Below are positions 24,924 through 34,164 of a DNA stretch of 35,128 bases, piece after piece (within the stretch, counting starts at the first letter, position 1; each line of letters starts with the position of its first letter). Source of the stretch: Candidatus Goldiibacteriota bacterium (GTDB lineage: Bacteria; Oederibacteriota; PGYV01; DSYL01); contig JAGNJD010000029.1 of NCBI GenBank assembly GCA_018000835.1, forward strand, positions 1 through 35,128. Reading direction: 5' to 3'. A program made the translations under genes and the position numbers. The notes beneath the pieces were generated by a model, which made no database searches, was not told the origin of the DNA, and was given only the letters and a program-made list of their open reading frames with translations.

Positions 24924-25739
24924 ATGACAAAAAAAAAGAAATTAAAAGTCGTTGTCGTTATGCCGGCATATAATGCCGAAAAAACGCTGAGAAAAACCTA
25001 TGAAGATTTGCCTAAAACTGTCGTTGATAAGATAATTCTTGTTGACGACGGCTCAAAGGACAGAACCGTTGAAATTGCAAAAAAACTCGGATTAAAGGTT
25101 ATCGTTCATACTCAAAACCGCGGATATGGTTCAAATCAAAAAACATGTTATCTTGAGGCTCTTGAGGATGGAGCAGACATAATAGTCATGCTTCATCCTG
25201 ATTACCAGTATGATTCACGCCTTGTTCCGGAATTAATTGCCCCGATTATTGAAGGGCATGCCGATTTCGTCCTTGGGTCAAGAATGTTAGGACATGGTGC
25301 ACTAAAAGGCGGAATGCCTTTATACAAATACGTTTCAAATAAATTATTAACTATGTTTGAAAATTTTATACTTGGCAAGCATTATTCGGAATTACATACG
25401 GGTTTTCGCGCCTACAGCAGAAAGTGTCTTTTATCAATACCTTTTATATTAAATTCAGATGATTTTGTTTTTGATACTGAAATAATTGCACAGGTTGAGA
25501 TGCGCGGTTTTCCTACGACAGAAATACCGGTTCCAACGAGATATTTTAAGGAAGCATCGTCAATTAATTTTTTCAGGTCGGTTGTATATGGCTTTCAGAC
25601 GTTAAGAATTATGTTCCAGTTTTTATTGCATAAATGGGGCATAAAAAAATACGATAAATTTTCAAAAAATTTGGTTGATGTATTAAGCCCATTTTATGTA
25701 AAAAAAATAAAAAAATGGGATAAAAATAAAGGACGTTAA
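24924..25739 (+). CDS. Family 2 glycosyltransferase, polyprenyl-phosphate sugar synthase type
   Basis: The product of 271 residues is expected to make a polyprenyl-phosphate sugar (DPM1/DPG synthase-like) on the cytoplasmic face, the donor needed by the preceding GT-C enzymes. The start is the ATG of MTKKKKLKVVVVMPAYNAE; an upstream extension within the previous gene looks like non-coding frame. Seen: VVVMPAYNAEKTL, DDGSKDRT (41-48), QNRGYGSNQ, the metal-site HPDYQYD (Asp93), SRMLGHGAL and HTGFRAYSRK. It lacks C-terminal membrane helices. It starts eight bases after the GT39-PA14 gene. Confidence 0.88.
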   Translation: MTKKKKLKVVVVMPAYNAEKTLRKTYEDLPKTVVDKIILVDDGSKDRTVEIAKKLGLKVIVHTQNRGYGSNQKTCYLEALEDGADIIVMLHPDYQYDSRLVPELIAPIIEGHADFVLGSRMLGHGALKGGMPLYKYVSNKLLTMFENFILGKHYSELHTGFRAYSRKCLLSIPFILNSDDFVFDTEIIAQVEMRGFPTTEIPVPTRYFKEASSINFFRSVVYGFQTLRIMFQFLLHKWGIKKYDKFSKNLVDVLSPFYVKKIKKWDKNKGR

Positions 25740-25740
25740 A

Positions 25741-26799
25741 ATGTTAAAAAAGAAAAGTTTCTGGATAGGGTTAGCAGTTACATTGTTATGTTTGTATTTC
25801 GTTTTCCGTGGCATTGATTTTTTGCGGCTTTTTAACATCATAAAATCGATAAACGTATTGCTGCTTTTTGTCACTCTTGCAATTTACGTTTTCGGTTATT
25901 ACGTAAGGTCGATAAGATGGCACTTTTTGATAAAGCACATAAAAGATTTAAATCCAAATGAATTATTCCCATATCTCGTGATGGGTTTTATGTTTAATAA
26001 CATATTACCTGCAAGGGCAGGTGAATTCATAAGAGCTTACATTACTGGATTAAAAAAGCAGATTTCAAAATCGTCAACTTTTGCAACGATAATCATTGAA
26101 AGAGTTTTTGACGGACTTATCATGATTATTTATTTTATTATAGGTTACATGGCTTTTAATTATGATTATAAAATTCTATCACACGAACAATTGACGTTTG
26201 AAATGTTTGGAAGACAGTTTGGGATAAAAGACGCAGTAACTTTATTTGCAATAGCAGGGAGCATTCTTTTTTTTCTGATTTTTGTCGTTAGTTTTTTTCT
26301 GATAAACCAGAAAGAAAAAACCATTAATTTTTTTCATAAAATAATAAGTATTTTTCCGAAAAAAGTAACCGAACTATTCAATAAAATGATAGATACTTTT
26401 ATAGAAGGGTTCGGAGTTTTACGAAGCGTAAAGGACATGTTGATAGTTTTCTTTTTTTCTGCACTTGCATGGACTCTGGAAGTTTTTTCATATTATCTTA
26501 TGGCATTGGCGATGAATGTTAAAATAAGTTTTTTACTGGTTGCTTTAATAATGGCCGTTGCAAATTTTGCAATAATGGCACCATCTACGTCAGGCGGAGT
26601 TGGGCCGTTTGAATTTTTTGGAGTAGGAATAATGCTTCTTTTTTCATATCCGAAAGAAGAAGCAACTGCATACATCATAATAATACATGCAATGATTTTA
26701 TTGCCGATAATTGTTCTTGGCCTGATTTTTGTTTTTACCGAGGGCTTTGATTTCAAAAAACTTATAAAAGCAAAGGAGGTTGAAAAAAATGAAACTTAG
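25741..26799 (+). CDS. YbhN/LPG-synthase-TM family membrane protein (flippase-like)
   Basis: The 352-residue protein has about eight hydrophobic helices. Family features are [29 protein letters not shown] (the conserved LPxRxGExxR element), [13 protein letters not shown] and the [18 protein letters not shown] block. Members (AglD, MprF N-terminal part, YbhN) are linked to moving or using lipid-linked substrates. With the neighbouring GT2 and GT-C genes it suggests movement of a polyprenyl-linked sugar, though that is inferred. It begins one base after the GT2 stop and overlaps the cyclophilin gene by 11 bases. Confidence 0.87.
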   Translation: MLKKKSFWIGLAVTLLCLYFVFRGIDFLRLFNIIKSINVLLLFVTLAIYVFGYYVRSIRWHFLIKHIKDLNPNELFPYLVMGFMFNNILPARAGEFIRAYITGLKKQISKSSTFATIIIERVFDGLIMIIYFIIGYMAFNYDYKILSHEQLTFEMFGRQFGIKDAVTLFAIAGSILFFLIFVVSFFLINQKEKTINFFHKIISIFPKKVTELFNKMIDTFIEGFGVLRSVKDMLIVFFFSALAWTLEVFSYYLMALAMNVKISFLLVALIMAVANFAIMAPSTSGGVGPFEFFGVGIMLLFSYPKEEATAYIIIIHAMILLPIIVLGLIFVFTEGFDFKKLIKAKEVEKNET

Positions 26800-27358
26800 A
26801 TTTTTGAGTATTGTATTGTCTTTATTTGTTTTTTTGTATGGCTGTGAGCAGGGCAAATCGTCATCTGCGAAAAAATCAGAACCACAACCCGTAAAGGTTA
26901 GTAAAGAGGAGAAAATGAAAAACACAAAAGAAAAAATTGCCGTAATTGAAACTGAAAAAGGCGTTATTAAATTTAAGTTTTATGAAGAAGATGCACCAAA
27001 CACGGTTGCTAATTTTATTACTCTTGCTGAAAAAAAATTTTATGACGGCCTGACTTTTCACAGATATGAGCCTGGTTTTGTAATACAGGGAGGATGTCCA
27101 AAAGGAGACGGCACGGGCGGGCCTGGTTATACCATAAAAGCCGAATTTAACGCAAAGCCTCATATTGAAGGAACGGTAGCAATGGCACGCGCACAGGACC
27201 CTGATTCTGCCGGAAGCCAGTTTTACATATGTCTCGCCCCGGCACCTTTTCTTAACGGGCAATATACGGTTTTTGGTCAGGTAATAGAAGGAATGGAAGT
27301 CGTTCATAAAATACGCGCTGGCGATAAAATGAAAAAGGTATTTATTGAATATAAATAA
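26789..27358 (+). CDS. Cyclophilin-type peptidyl-prolyl isomerase, lipoprotein
   Basis: I place the start at the ATG at 26789, nine bases after AAGGAGG; a TTG three codons upstream is less likely. The signal peptide ends in LYGC (Cys19 or nearby lipidated), followed by a Ser/Lys-rich linker and the cyclophilin domain (about 46-189). It contains [47 protein letters not shown] and [11 protein letters not shown]. The catalytic Arg lies in FHRY. It should speed proline isomerisation of exported proteins at the membrane. The short bacterial-type loop pattern is intact. Confidence 0.93.
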   Translation: MKLRFLSIVLSLFVFLYGCEQGKSSSAKKSEPQPVKVSKEEKMKNTKEKIAVIETEKGVIKFKFYEEDAPNTVANFITLAEKKFYDGLTFHRYEPGFVIQGGCPKGDGTGGPGYTIKAEFNAKPHIEGTVAMARAQDPDSAGSQFYICLAPAPFLNGQYTVFGQVIEGMEVVHKIRAGDKMKKVFIEYK

Positions 27359-27448
27359 GTGGTAGATACCAGGTGCCGGTACAGGATGTGTTTGGCCATA
27401 AATATTTGAGTGCTTTTAAACTATTATATTTAAATACAGTGAATGTGA

Positions 27449-29377
27449 ATGAATAAAAAAAAAGTATTGTTATATTTTTTATTTTGTATATTCTGGGTAA
27501 GAGTAAATTTACATGCTTATAACCCGGTTTTTTTAAGAATTTCTCCATTTGCAAGACCCGTTGGAATGGCAGAGGCATTTACGTCCATTTCAACCGGAAC
27601 GTATGGCCTGTATTATAATCCTGCCGGAATGGCATCTGTTTTCAACCATGAAATACAGGGATCCTATTCATTGTGGATGCAAAAAGTAAATTCTGGAAAC
27701 GTAAGCGGGATTTTTACCGAACCGTTATTTGGTAAGGTTAAAATAGGCGGTTCATATTCGTATTCTGAGATTAGCAGGGATGATGGACAAAACTATTCTC
27801 CAGTTGACTGGTCAACATACGATGACGGCGTTCAAAAAATTACGAATAATAAATTTAATTTTGGAGCAGCAATTGAACTATTTGACCTGCTGTCCATTGG
27901 TTTGTGTTATAAATATAATTTGTCCGGCGTTGGAAACGAAAAGTTTAATAATTCAACTCTTGATATGGGAATTATTGCTAATTTTTTTATGAGGGACCAG
28001 ATTCTTAAACTTGGCTTTCTTGCATCAGGGACGGGAAATAAACTAATTACAAATGACGTTGATTTTTTTCTGCCGCCAAATTATCTGATTGGAATATCCG
28101 ACGAAATTTTGATGAACTGGACCAATTTTATGATTTCTGCTGACGTAACTTTTACGCCTGATTTAATAGCCCTTTTTAAAATAGGCGGTGAATTAATTTT
28201 ATTTAACAACGTTTTTTTAAGAGCAGGATACAAAATAGGGGCTTTTAATCATTTAACGTTTGGTGCAGGATTAAAGATGAGCCGGTTTGAACTGAATTAT
28301 GCATTTGAAGAATACGAAAATTATAATCCCTCGCATGTGATTTCTTTATTGATTAATTTTGGGACTCCTGTTATTGACCTGAAAGTATCTCCTGTGTCCT
28401 TTTCTCCGAACAACGATGGAATAATGGATAAAATAACCATAATACCGGAAATAAGGGAACCGGCAAGAGTGGTTCGTACACAGTTTAAAATTTACGATAG
28501 AGATAAAAATCTTCTATTGACAATTCCTTTGAAAAACAAAAGTACAAAGGCAATAGAATGGGATGGTAGAATAGGTGACAAGAAAATAATTGATGGTGAG
28601 TATTTTATATCCATTGCAGCTGAATATGATAAAAGTGGATGGGCAGAATCGTCTAAAAAGGGGATTAAAATAGATACGACAGCACCGGAAGTAAGAATTG
28701 AGGCAGAACCATGTATGACAAGGCCGGGCAAAAAGAAAGCATTGCTAAAGCCGGTTACTTTTCATTTTTTTGTTAATGATTTAAGCGGCATTGATAAATG
28801 TGAATTCAGGATATGGAACAGAAATAAAAAAAAGATTTTTACGGTTTCGTGGCAGGGAGAACCGCCTGATTCTTTTGTCTGGGATGGAAATGATGACAAA
28901 GGAAAATGTTTTGACACCGGCGAACCGTTTTTTTATAATTTAGTTGCGTATGACGTTTATGGAAATAAAACCGAAACAAAACCAGCAGAAGACATGCTTA
29001 TTTCTCGTGAAATTAAAATCGTCAATCATACTTATGCGGTGTTTGATAAAAGTAAATCCTACGTGAAAACATCGGCATACAGGGAATTAAAAAAATTAAA
29101 GGATAGTTTATTAAGATATCCGGACGCAGACATTGTCATTACAGGACATACCGATTCAATGGAAGATACGGGTAAATATAAAACAAGGGAGGAATTGTCA
29201 TTAGCAAGGGCAAAAGCATTAAAATTTTATTTAAGGGATGTTCTTGGATTTAAAAAGAGGTATATTATAGTTGAAGGCTATGGAGATACAATACCCATTG
29301 CAGACAATAAAACAGAGGAAGGAAGACGGAAAAACAGAAGAGTAGAAGTTACCATAAGAGCGGTGGTGTATAAATAA
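27449..29377 (+). CDS. Outer-membrane protein: PorV/UPF0164-like barrel, FlgD/Ig-like repeats and OmpA domain
   Basis: The 642 residues have a signal peptide (about 1-23). A barrel-like region (24-305) opens ARPVGMAEAFTSISTGTYGL, then YYNPAG, the hallmark of the PorV/UPF0164 group. Two FlgD-like Ig modules follow: the first starts VSPVSFSPNNDGIMD (about 308) with WDGRIGDKKIIDGEYFI, the second (about 400-515) has WDGNDDKGKCFDTGEPFFYN. A C-terminal OmpA domain (528-642) carries ITGHTDS, LSLARAKALKFYL and EGRRKNRRVEV, residues that grip peptidoglycan. It would sit in the outer membrane and tether it to the wall. The ribosome site is weak. No operon partner is clear. Confidence 0.85.
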   Translation: MNKKKVLLYFLFCIFWVRVNLHAYNPVFLRISPFARPVGMAEAFTSISTGTYGLYYNPAGMASVFNHEIQGSYSLWMQKVNSGNVSGIFTEPLFGKVKIGGSYSYSEISRDDGQNYSPVDWSTYDDGVQKITNNKFNFGAAIELFDLLSIGLCYKYNLSGVGNEKFNNSTLDMGIIANFFMRDQILKLGFLASGTGNKLITNDVDFFLPPNYLIGISDEILMNWTNFMISADVTFTPDLIALFKIGGELILFNNVFLRAGYKIGAFNHLTFGAGLKMSRFELNYAFEEYENYNPSHVISLLINFGTPVIDLKVSPVSFSPNNDGIMDKITIIPEIREPARVVRTQFKIYDRDKNLLLTIPLKNKSTKAIEWDGRIGDKKIIDGEYFISIAAEYDKSGWAESSKKGIKIDTTAPEVRIEAEPCMTRPGKKKALLKPVTFHFFVNDLSGIDKCEFRIWNRNKKKIFTVSWQGEPPDSFVWDGNDDKGKCFDTGEPFFYNLVAYDVYGNKTETKPAEDMLISREIKIVNHTYAVFDKSKSYVKTSAYRELKKLKDSLLRYPDADIVITGHTDSMEDTGKYKTREELSLARAKALKFYLRDVLGFKKRYIIVEGYGDTIPIADNKTEEGRRKNRRVEVTIRAVVYK

Positions 29378-29468
29378 TCAGGAGTAAGGAAAATAAAAAG
29401 ACTCCCAACATCACTACTAACTAATAATAAACGTCAGTAAAACTGGCGGATGAACTCAAGGAGAAAAG

Positions 29469-30497
29469 ATGAATCTTATTACAAACTGGAGCGAAGTAAT
29501 AAAAACAGGGAATCTTTCTGAAAACAAAAAAATGGATTTTATAAGCAGGTGGCTTATCATAATAAGGGTAGGTTTTTTTTCCATAACACCTACGGCAGTT
29601 CTTATAGGTGCACTTTTAGCAGCGATTGATGGCAGTATAAACATATTAAATACAACACTTGTGCTTTTGGCGATGCTTCTTGCTCATGGCAGCAGCAATA
29701 TGATTAACGATTATTTTGATTATGAATACGGACTTGATTCCGGTAATTATACAAGAATGAAATATTCTCTTCACCCAATAGGCAGCAATCTTACGTCAAA
29801 AACAGGACTTATAACTGCTTTTATTATTTTTACAATAATAGAAGCAGGCATTGGAGTTTATTTTTATTTTACCGGAAGTATTTATGCCATATTAATTGCA
29901 GTCATTGGATTCCTTATAAGTTTTTTTTACACGGCACCTCCCGTTAAACTAAAATATATAGGTGGATTAGGTGAACCGTCGGTTTTTATTGTATGGGGAC
30001 CACTCATGACGGTAGGGTCTTATTACGTTGTTGCCGGAACGATGCCTTTACACGCTTGGCTGGCTTCAATACCTTTTGGACTTCTGGTTATGAATGTGTT
30101 GTTATGTGATCACGTCAATAAATATGAAGATGACGTAAAAGCAGGAGTAAAAACATTACCTGTTGTCATAGGGTTGAAAAACACGTTTACTTTACTTAAA
30201 GTTACAACGACTTTGTTTTATGTTATAATAACGGCATTGGTATTGTTCGGGATGCTGCCTGTATTTTCTTTGCTTGTGTATCTTGCAATGCCTCAATTTT
30301 TAAAACTTATGAAAATATTTTCTTCTCCAAAACCTGAAATGACAAAAGAAAATGAGCAGATTTATCATGCATGGTATATTGTATGGATGTTTAATTTCAG
30401 TAAACCGGCAGGATGGCTTTTTTTAGCAGGGCTCGCAATCGGAGCAGTGCCATGGCATAAATTAATTAATGAATTAAAAATTTTTATGGGTGGCTGA
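29469..30497 (+). CDS. UbiA-family prenyltransferase, MenA-like
   Basis: This inner-membrane enzyme of 342 residues has about nine helices. The two Asp-rich motifs that bind prenyl diphosphate and Mg are NDYFDYEYGLD (80-90) and DHVNKYEDDVKAG (214-226). The second resembles 1,4-dihydroxy-2-naphthoate octaprenyltransferase, suggesting a role in menaquinone synthesis. The next gene makes a polyprenyl diphosphate and the nuo genes follow, which supports a quinone role. Other UbiA substrates (heme o, chlorophyll) are less likely. Start ATG after AAGGAGA. Confidence 0.88.
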   Translation: MNLITNWSEVIKTGNLSENKKMDFISRWLIIIRVGFFSITPTAVLIGALLAAIDGSINILNTTLVLLAMLLAHGSSNMINDYFDYEYGLDSGNYTRMKYSLHPIGSNLTSKTGLITAFIIFTIIEAGIGVYFYFTGSIYAILIAVIGFLISFFYTAPPVKLKYIGGLGEPSVFIVWGPLMTVGSYYVVAGTMPLHAWLASIPFGLLVMNVLLCDHVNKYEDDVKAGVKTLPVVIGLKNTFTLLKVTTTLFYVIITALVLFGMLPVFSLLVYLAMPQFLKLMKIFSSPKPEMTKENEQIYHAWYIVWMFNFSKPAGWLFLAGLAIGAVPWHKLINELKIFMGG

Positions 30498-30609
30498 CGC
30501 GATGGCTTGATTTCCTGGCAAAAGAAAATTAAACGTTTGGATACATTCTTTTAATTTTATTTCGTATCCGCCCTGTCTTTTCTTATTCCAAATTCCAGAA
30601 TGTTTTTTC

Positions 30610-30637
30610 TTGACAAATATTTATTTAATATTAAAAT
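30610..30637 (+). promoter_or_regulatory. Promoter of the polyprenyl synthase-nuo operon
   Basis: TTGACA (30610-30615), 16 bases, TAAAAT (30632-30637): a perfect -35 and a one-mismatch -10. Transcription is predicted near 30644, inside the palindrome at 30642-30667. Confidence 0.65.
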
Positions 30638-30641
30638 AAAT

Positions 30642-30667
30642 TAGTTTGAGAAATTTTTCTCAAACTA
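30642..30667. promoter_or_regulatory. Perfect 12-bp-arm palindrome at the predicted transcription start
   Basis: TAGTTTGAGAAA (30642-30653) and TTTCTCAAACTA (30656-30667) are exact reverse complements around two T's. Its position over +1 suggests a repressor operator. As RNA it would form a 5' stem followed by TTTTATTTT, so an attenuator is an alternative. Confidence 0.6.
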
Positions 30668-30704
30668 TTTTATTTTAAAAATAAATATAAAAAAGGTAAT
30701 TTTG

Positions 30705-31658
30705 ATGCTTAACGACGTTAACATAAAGAGAAAACTTGACTTATTAAAAAAAAGCGTTTCATTCGTAAAGAAAACAAATAATAAAAGTATAAAATATATA
30801 TTCAAAAATTTTAAATTGTTATCAGGTAAAAATATAAGAGGATTGCTGGTTTTAACTACGACAGAAGCGTTATCCGGCAAAATAAACATGTCAGCCATTA
30901 ATGCAGCGGTTGCAATAGAACTCTTACACCAGGCAACCCTGATACACGACGATATAATTGACAATTCATATAAAAGAAGAGGCGACCCGACATTAAATAA
31001 AAAAATTGGTTATGAATTATCGGTTTTAACCGGTGATTATCTTTTTTCTTACGTTAACAGACTGGTAGTTAACCAGAAATTACCGATACTCCTGAAAATT
31101 TTCTCAGAAACGGTAAAGGATATATGCGAAGGAGCAATTGACGAAGTATACAATAAAAATAATACTTCCATGAGCGAAAAGCAGTATTTTGACATTATAA
31201 ATAAAAAAACGGCATCGTTGATTAAAATGAGCGTTTTATGCGGTTCAATTATTTCAGGAAATAATTTTAACGGCTGTTTATCTGATTATGGCAGATACGT
31301 TGGAATTGCTTTCCAGATAAAGGATGACATACTTGATATGTCTTCTACTTCAAAAAGACTTGGTAAACCGGCCGGCTCTGACATAAAAGAAGGCAAAATA
31401 ACACTGCCGTTCATATTTGCTTTAAAAAATGCAGATAAGAAAGAAAAAAAAGAAATGATAGAATTATTCAATAAAAGAAAAATAAAGCCGCTTATAAAAT
31501 TAATCAAAAAAAATAATGGAATAGATGATGCTTTTGCAATTGCACAGGATTACGTAAAAAAAGCCAAGGAACGGTTAAACAAGGTAAATTTTAAACATCT
31601 GAAAAACAAAACTCAGCTTGAAAAAATTGCTGATTATGCGATAAACAGGGATTATTGA
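30705..31658 (+). CDS. Polyprenyl diphosphate synthase (trans-isoprenyl type)
   Basis: This cytoplasmic enzyme adds isopentenyl units to an allylic diphosphate, making the side chain for quinone or the polyprenyl carrier. The ATG at 30705 is preferred to the adjacent TTG. The 317 residues carry the first Asp-rich motif LIHDDIIDNS (Asp82, 83, 86) with RRGDPT, GDYLF, and the second motif FQIKDDILDM (Asp207, 208, 211). KNIRGLLVL replaces the usual GKRxRP opening with KNIRGLL. Chain length depends on residues before the first motif (ELLHQATL), which lack the large aromatics of short-chain enzymes, so a long product is likely. Confidence 0.9.
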   Translation: MLNDVNIKRKLDLLKKSVSFVKKTNNKSIKYIFKNFKLLSGKNIRGLLVLTTTEALSGKINMSAINAAVAIELLHQATLIHDDIIDNSYKRRGDPTLNKKIGYELSVLTGDYLFSYVNRLVVNQKLPILLKIFSETVKDICEGAIDEVYNKNNTSMSEKQYFDIINKKTASLIKMSVLCGSIISGNNFNGCLSDYGRYVGIAFQIKDDILDMSSTSKRLGKPAGSDIKEGKITLPFIFALKNADKKEKKEMIELFNKRKIKPLIKLIKKNNGIDDAFAIAQDYVKKAKERLNKVNFKHLKNKTQLEKIADYAINRDY

Positions 31659-31689
31659 TGTTTAAATAATTAAAAAGGAGACGTTCATT

Positions 31690-32043
31690 ATGGATTACGG
31701 TTATATTTTAATGTTTATTTTTTTGAACGTTGTAATAATTGCAGGCGGAATAATTCTTAATTATATATTGATGCCGTATAAACCCAACCAGGAAAAATTA
31801 TCAACCTATGAATGCGGGAACGACCCTGTTGGTGATGCACAGATACGCTACCAATTCAGATTTTACGTTTTTGCCCTGTTATACGTAATTTTTGCAGTCG
31901 TTTCTGCTTTTCTTTTCCCATGGGCTGTCGTTTTTAAAAAGATTCATGGAATGTTACCTTTTACTGCCGCTTTGATATTCATTTTAGTCATTGTTTTTGG
32001 ATTGATTTATGCATGGATTAAAGGAGAATTAAAATGGGATTGA
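31690..32043 (+). CDS. nuoA: NADH-quinone oxidoreductase subunit A
   Basis: A small membrane subunit of complex I, 117 residues with three helices. The conserved loop after helix 1 reads [20 protein letters not shown], followed by [13 protein letters not shown], exactly the family pattern including the Cys and the E/D pair. AAAAGGAG precedes the ATG. It overlaps nuoB by ten bases. Confidence 0.96.
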   Translation: MDYGYILMFIFLNVVIIAGGIILNYILMPYKPNQEKLSTYECGNDPVGDAQIRYQFRFYVFALLYVIFAVVSAFLFPWAVVFKKIHGMLPFTAALIFILVIVFGLIYAWIKGELKWD

Positions 32044-32540
32044 TGGATGGTGTTGACGAAAAACTCATAAAAAAAGTTCCGGGTGCTCCCGTTTTTATGA
32101 CGGCATTAGAGTGGGTAATTAATGCATCGCGTGCAAATTCATTATGGACGGTGACTTTTGGACTACGCTGTTGTGCAATAGAAATGATGCATACCGGCGC
32201 AACAAAAACCGACTGGGCAAGATTTGGTTTTGAAGTCCCGGCAGCATCTCCGAGACGTTCTGATGTTATGGTCGTTGCAGGAACGGTATCAAAAAAAATG
32301 GCACCCATTGTAAAACGTCTTTATGAGCAGATGCCGGACCCAAAATACGTGCTCGCCATGGGTTCCTGTGCAATATCAGGCGGGCCTTTTGTATACGATT
32401 CTTATTCGGTCGTTCGCGGGGTTGATACAATTATCCCCGTTGATGTGTATATACCTGGATGTCCGCCGAGGCCGGAAGCGCTAATAGACGGATTCATAAA
32501 ATTACAAAAAAATATTATGACGCAGAAATTCAGGAAGTAA
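32034..32540 (+). CDS. nuoB: NADH-quinone oxidoreductase subunit B
   Basis: The 168-residue peripheral subunit holds the N2 iron-sulfur cluster next to the quinone site. The tandem cysteines in [13 protein letters not shown] (46, 47), Cys112 in [12 protein letters not shown] and Cys143 in [11 protein letters not shown] are all present. [20 protein letters not shown] is the usual core. The first ATG overlaps the end of nuoA; its ribosome site AAAGGAG lies within nuoA. Confidence 0.97.
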   Translation: MGLMDGVDEKLIKKVPGAPVFMTALEWVINASRANSLWTVTFGLRCCAIEMMHTGATKTDWARFGFEVPAASPRRSDVMVVAGTVSKKMAPIVKRLYEQMPDPKYVLAMGSCAISGGPFVYDSYSVVRGVDTIIPVDVYIPGCPPRPEALIDGFIKLQKNIMTQKFRK

Positions 32541-32542
32541 AT

Positions 32543-33001
32543 ATGAACTATCAGGAACTACTTGAAAAGATAAAAACAAAAGTTGAGCCGGTTTATTCAA
32601 AAGAGGACCTGGGCATATTAAATGCAGAAATAAAGTCCTCTGACGTCAGAATTACTCTAACTTTTTTAAAGGAAGAACTATCATTTGACTGGATGAATTT
32701 TATAACTGCAATTGACTGGATGGCAAATAACTGCATAGAGGTTATTTATCAGTTATATTCTAACGCAACAAAAGATAAAGTAGTAATAAGGGTAAAACTT
32801 GACAGAAGTAATCCCGGCATAGAAACCGTCTCGGATATTTACCGCACTGCAGAGTGGCATGAAAGAGAGACGGCAGAAATGTTTGGGATAAAATTCATAA
32901 ATCATCCGAATCCTGCCCGTCTTTTAACCATAGACGGCATGGATACTCCGTTACGCAAGGATTTTAAGAGTAACGACGTGATACCGTTACCAAAGGAATA
33001 A
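32543..33001 (+). CDS. nuoC: NADH-quinone oxidoreductase subunit C
   Basis: The 152-residue peripheral-arm subunit. The start ATG at 32543 follows CAGGAAG two bases after nuoB; a longer frame reaches back into nuoB and is not used. The signature WHERETAEMFGIKFINHPN, then LRKDF, is complete. It is separate from nuoD, not fused as in E. coli. Confidence 0.95.
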   Translation: MNYQELLEKIKTKVEPVYSKEDLGILNAEIKSSDVRITLTFLKEELSFDWMNFITAIDWMANNCIEVIYQLYSNATKDKVVIRVKLDRSNPGIETVSDIYRTAEWHERETAEMFGIKFINHPNPARLLTIDGMDTPLRKDFKSNDVIPLPKE

Positions 33002-33008
33002 AAAAGAC

Positions 33009-34127
33009 ATGACAGAAACAAATTTAGAACAAATAGCATCAGACGAATATATTTTATCGCTCGGACCCCAGCATCCGTCAACGCATGGGGTATTACGCAT
33101 AGTATTAAAGATGGACGGGGAATACGTCGTGGACGTTCAGCCGGACATAGGGTATATTCATTCAGGAATAGAGAAGATATGCGAGAACAGGAAATATGAG
33201 CAGATAATGCCATATACGGACAGGATGGATTATCTGTCCGCAGTTAATTATAACTGGGCGTATGCCCTTGCAGTTGAAAAACTCCTTGGCGTAAAAATTC
33301 CAGGGCGGGCAGAGTATATAAGAGTTATATTGGCAGAAATAAACAGGATAATGAGTCATCTTTTGTGGTTTTCTGCTTTTGGCATGGACCTTGGTGCACT
33401 GACACCGATATGGTATGCATTCAGGGAAAGGGAAAATCTTATGAGTCTGATAGAAGCACAGACCGGAGGTCGTCTTACTCATAATGCACTCAGAATTGGC
33501 GGGATAAAAAACGATTTACCAAAAAATTTCATGCCTGATTTAAAAAAATTTTTATCAAATTTTGACGATTATGTAGATGAATATGAGGCATTGCTCATAA
33601 ATAACGTAATTTTTGTTGCAAGGACAAAGAACATAGGCATATTAAAAAAAGATGTTGCCATTTCTTATGGTATGGCCGGGCCGACAATACGCGGCTCAGG
33701 CGTTGACATTGATTTAAGGAAAACCGAGCCGTATTCAGTTTACGACAAATTTAATTTTAAAGTTTGTACCGGAAAAAATGGCGATACGTGGGACAGATGC
33801 AAGGTCAGAATGGATGAGATGAGGCAATCCGCTGAAATTTTAAGGCAGGCAATGGAAACCATACCATCAGGTGACGTTATGGCAAAAGTCCCGAAAATAA
33901 TAAAGCCGGCTCCCGGCGAAGTTTATGCAAAAGTTGAGGGGCCAAAAGGAGAAGTCGGCGTTTATATCGTTTCTGATGGTTCTGAAAAACCATACAGAAT
34001 AAAATTCCGCAGTCCTTCATATTCAAATTTAAGCGGCTTGCGGGAAATGTGCATTGGATATAAAATTGCAGATTTGATTGCCATTATGGGCAGTCTTGAC
34101 CTTGTAATACCGGAAATTGACAGATGA
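33009..34127 (+). CDS. nuoD: NADH-quinone oxidoreductase subunit D
   Basis: The 372-residue, 49-kDa-type subunit lines the quinone pocket with NuoB. LGPQHPSTHGVLRIVL at the N terminus holds the His that contacts quinone, then GYIHSGIEKICENR, LLWFSAFGMDLGALTP, GPTIRGSG and the C-terminal DLIAIMGSLDLVIPEIDR. The ending IDR is the normal terminus. It is followed directly by nuoH after 37 bases; nuoE, nuoF and nuoG, often found here, are absent from this position. Confidence 0.97.
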   Translation: MTETNLEQIASDEYILSLGPQHPSTHGVLRIVLKMDGEYVVDVQPDIGYIHSGIEKICENRKYEQIMPYTDRMDYLSAVNYNWAYALAVEKLLGVKIPGRAEYIRVILAEINRIMSHLLWFSAFGMDLGALTPIWYAFRERENLMSLIEAQTGGRLTHNALRIGGIKNDLPKNFMPDLKKFLSNFDDYVDEYEALLINNVIFVARTKNIGILKKDVAISYGMAGPTIRGSGVDIDLRKTEPYSVYDKFNFKVCTGKNGDTWDRCKVRMDEMRQSAEILRQAMETIPSGDVMAKVPKIIKPAPGEVYAKVEGPKGEVGVYIVSDGSEKPYRIKFRSPSYSNLSGLREMCIGYKIADLIAIMGSLDLVIPEIDR

Positions 34128-34164
34128 CGCATATCAATATTGATACTGTTAATGAGGTGAAAGA

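Noticed and set aside
27359-27448. Terminator for the cyclophilin gene in the 90-base gap
   Set aside because: Only a 4-bp TACC/GGTA stem is present and no T-run follows.
34133-34144. ATCAATATTGAT palindrome between nuoD and nuoH as an operator
   Set aside because: Twelve-base AT-rich palindromes arise easily by chance here and it lies inside an operon.
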